The position numbers were made by a program, and so were the translations under genes. Shown piece by piece: positions 62,854 to 64,000 of a DNA stretch of 64,000 nucleotides (positions are counted from its first letter, which is position 1; the number at the start of each line of letters is the position of its first letter). The DNA comes from PALSA-894 sp963757565 (lineage in GTDB: Bacteria; Pseudomonadota; Alphaproteobacteria; Rhizobiales; Xanthobacteraceae): the NCBI GenBank assembly GCA_963757565.1, contig CAVWSB010000010.1:372001-436000 (forward strand). The letters run 5' to 3'. Under the pieces are notes generated by a model. The model was given only the letters and a program-made list of their open reading frames with translations, searched no databases and was not told where the DNA came from.

Positions 62854-64000
62854 ATGACGGCTGACCCCGGAACGGCGCGCTTCCCGCATCTGCTGTCTCC
62901 GCTGAAGCTTCGGCACACGACGCTGCGCAACCGGATCGTCATGGGGTCGATGCACACCCGCCTCGATATGGAGGAGAACGGGCTGCACAAGATGGCCGTG
63001 TTCCTTGCAGAGCGGGCCAAGGGCGAGGCGGGCCTTATCATCACGGGCGGCTACGCGCCCAACACGGCCGGGCTGATCGAGCCAGGCGGACCCATTCTGA
63101 CCGAACGCGCACAAGCGCTGGAATTGCGCCGCATCACGGATGCGGTGCATCACCATGGCAGCACCGTGTGTCTGCAGATCCTGCATGCGGGCCGCTACGC
63201 GAAGCAGGAGGAGTGTCTCGGGCCCTCGGCCATCCGCTCTCGCATCAATCGTTTTCAACCTCAGGCGATGACGGCCGCGCAGATCGAGACGACCATCGCG
63301 GACTACGTTCGCTGCGCCACGCTGGCGAAGGAAGCCGGATTCGACGGCATCGAGATCATGGGTTCGGAAGGCTACCTGATCAACGAATTCAGCGTGACCT
63401 ACACCAACCACCGCACCGACGAGTGGGGCGGCAGCGAGGAAAACCGGCATCGCCTGCCGGTCGAACTGACCAAGCGTATCCGTGCCGCAACGGGCGAGTC
63501 GTTCGTTATCATCTATCGTATTTCGGCAATCGATCTGGTCGATGGCGCGGCGACCGGCGACGAGATCGACCGGCTCGCGCAACGCGTCGAATCCGCGGGC
63601 GCGGACATTCTCAACACCGGGATCGGCTGGCATGAGGCGCGCGTGCCGACGATCGCCTATCCGGTCCCGCGTGCCGCGTGGCGCTTCGCCCCCGCGCGGC
63701 TGAAGCGCGCCGTCGCGATCCCCGTGGTGGCGTCGAACCGCATCAACACGCCGCAGCTCGCGGAGGAGATTCTCGCGTCCGGCGACAGCGATCTGATTTC
63801 GATGGCGCGCCCGATGCTGGCCGACCCGCATTTCGCGAAGAAAACGCGCGAAGGCAAATGCCGACAAGATCAACATCTGCATCGCCTGCAATCAGGCCTG
63901 CCTCGACCGAATCTTTTCCGACCGCAGTGCCACATGCCTGGTCAATCCGCGCGCCTGCCGCGAGACGGAATTCGACGAATCCCCTGCCGCCAAAGCGAGA
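62854..64000 (+). CDS. 2,4-dienoyl-CoA reductase-like (old yellow enzyme/FadH family), partial and frameshifted
   Basis: The first 382 residues of a longer Fe-S flavoenzyme; the gene runs off the window. The OYE barrel shows NRIVMGSMHTRLD (about residue 27), LQILHAGRYAKQE, FDGIEIMGSEGYLINEF and RTDEWGGS. An extra T at 63859 breaks the frame; removal reads REGKADKINICIACNQACLD, with the cysteines of the 4Fe-4S cluster. A C-terminal FAD/NADPH domain is expected beyond 64000. ATG 62854 follows the start of family text closely. Confidence 0.85.
   Translation, partial: MTADPGTARFPHLLSPLKLRHTTLRNRIVMGSMHTRLDMEENGLHKMAVFLAERAKGEAGLIITGGYAPNTAGLIEPGGPILTERAQALELRRITDAVHHHGSTVCLQILHAGRYAKQEECLGPSAIRSRINRFQPQAMTAAQIETTIADYVRCATLAKEAGFDGIEIMGSEGYLINEFSVTYTNHRTDEWGGSEENRHRLPVELTKRIRAATGESFVIIYRISAIDLVDGAATGDEIDRLAQRVESAGADILNTGIGWHEARVPTIAYPVPRAAWRFAPARLKRAVAIPVVASNRINTPQLAEEILASGDSDLISMARPMLADPHFAKKTREGKCRQDQHLHRLQSGLPRPNLFRPQCHMPGQSARLPRDGIRRIPCRQSE

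Noticed and set aside
1..64000. tRNA, rRNA, prophage, transposase or CRISPR array
   Set aside because: Nothing with the needed structure or protein families was found by reading; small RNAs cannot be excluded without a search.

Overview
The window is about 64 kb of GC-rich DNA. Its gene content fits a versatile alphaproteobacterium of the Hyphomicrobiales (Xanthobacteraceae/Bradyrhizobiaceae type). It carries tetrahydromethanopterin (H4MPT) C1 genes, many Liv-type and NMT1-type ABC importers, ATP-dependent hydantoinases, a BadH-like alicyclic-acid dehydrogenase and a Rhizobiales-type palindromic repeat. No rRNA, tRNA, CRISPR array, phage or transposase was seen. The lineage is inferred from gene families, not from a marker gene.

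Region 1 (1-10.2 kb) is a piece of an H4MPT/methanofuran formaldehyde-oxidation island: mch (3' part), a RimK-like ATP-grasp ligase, a CitG-like protein, fae, then a divergent HisA-like gene and an MfnF-like gene. A two-component pair (HAMP histidine kinase plus NarL-type regulator), a TonB-dependent receptor behind an inverted repeat, and a small secreted protein follow. Region 2 (10.4-13.6 kb) is a Liv binding protein with two permeases and no ATPases.

Region 3 (13.5-28.6 kb) concerns cyclic amides and N-heterocycles. A minus-strand series holds a broken cyanuric-acid-hydrolase/barbiturase-like gene, a deaminase-type amidohydrolase, an NMT1-type ABC transporter, a dihydroorotase/hydantoinase-like enzyme, an SDR and a second NMT1 binding protein, with a divergent LysR gene. 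A plus-strand operon follows: polar amino acid ABC importer, N-carbamoyl-amino-acid hydrolase and flavin reductase. Region 4 (27.9-40.3 kb) is a long minus-strand run: hyuA, hyuB, IclR regulator, DapA-like aldolase, two tandem binding proteins, LivHMGF and an Asp/Glu/hydantoin racemase. A perfect 15-bp palindrome lies upstream of hyuA. Regions 3 and 4 meet tail to tail, so racemase, hydantoinase and carbamoylase functions sit side by side.

Region 5 (40.5-64 kb) is an acyl-CoA catabolic island. One part is a Liv importer with an acyl-CoA ligase embedded between LivG and LivH, a BadH-like dehydrogenase, and a liu/atu-like set (acyl-CoA dehydrogenase, biotin-dependent carboxylase, enoyl-CoA hydratase). 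The other part is a set of divergent operons: ligase/thiolase-like/DUF35, hydratase, acetyl-CoA-synthetase-like ligase, transglutaminase-like protein, an AliB-like dehydrogenase and a 2,4-dienoyl-CoA-reductase-like enzyme. Four promoters here share a palindrome TCTAAC-N4-GTTAGA, defining a candidate regulon whose regulator is outside the window.

Many conserved genes are frameshifted. Nearly every shift I could resolve is repaired by removing one base, concentrated at 1.6-5.2 and 23.4-27.2 kb. This looks like insertion-type assembly error rather than gene decay, and coordinates for those genes are given for the repaired gene.
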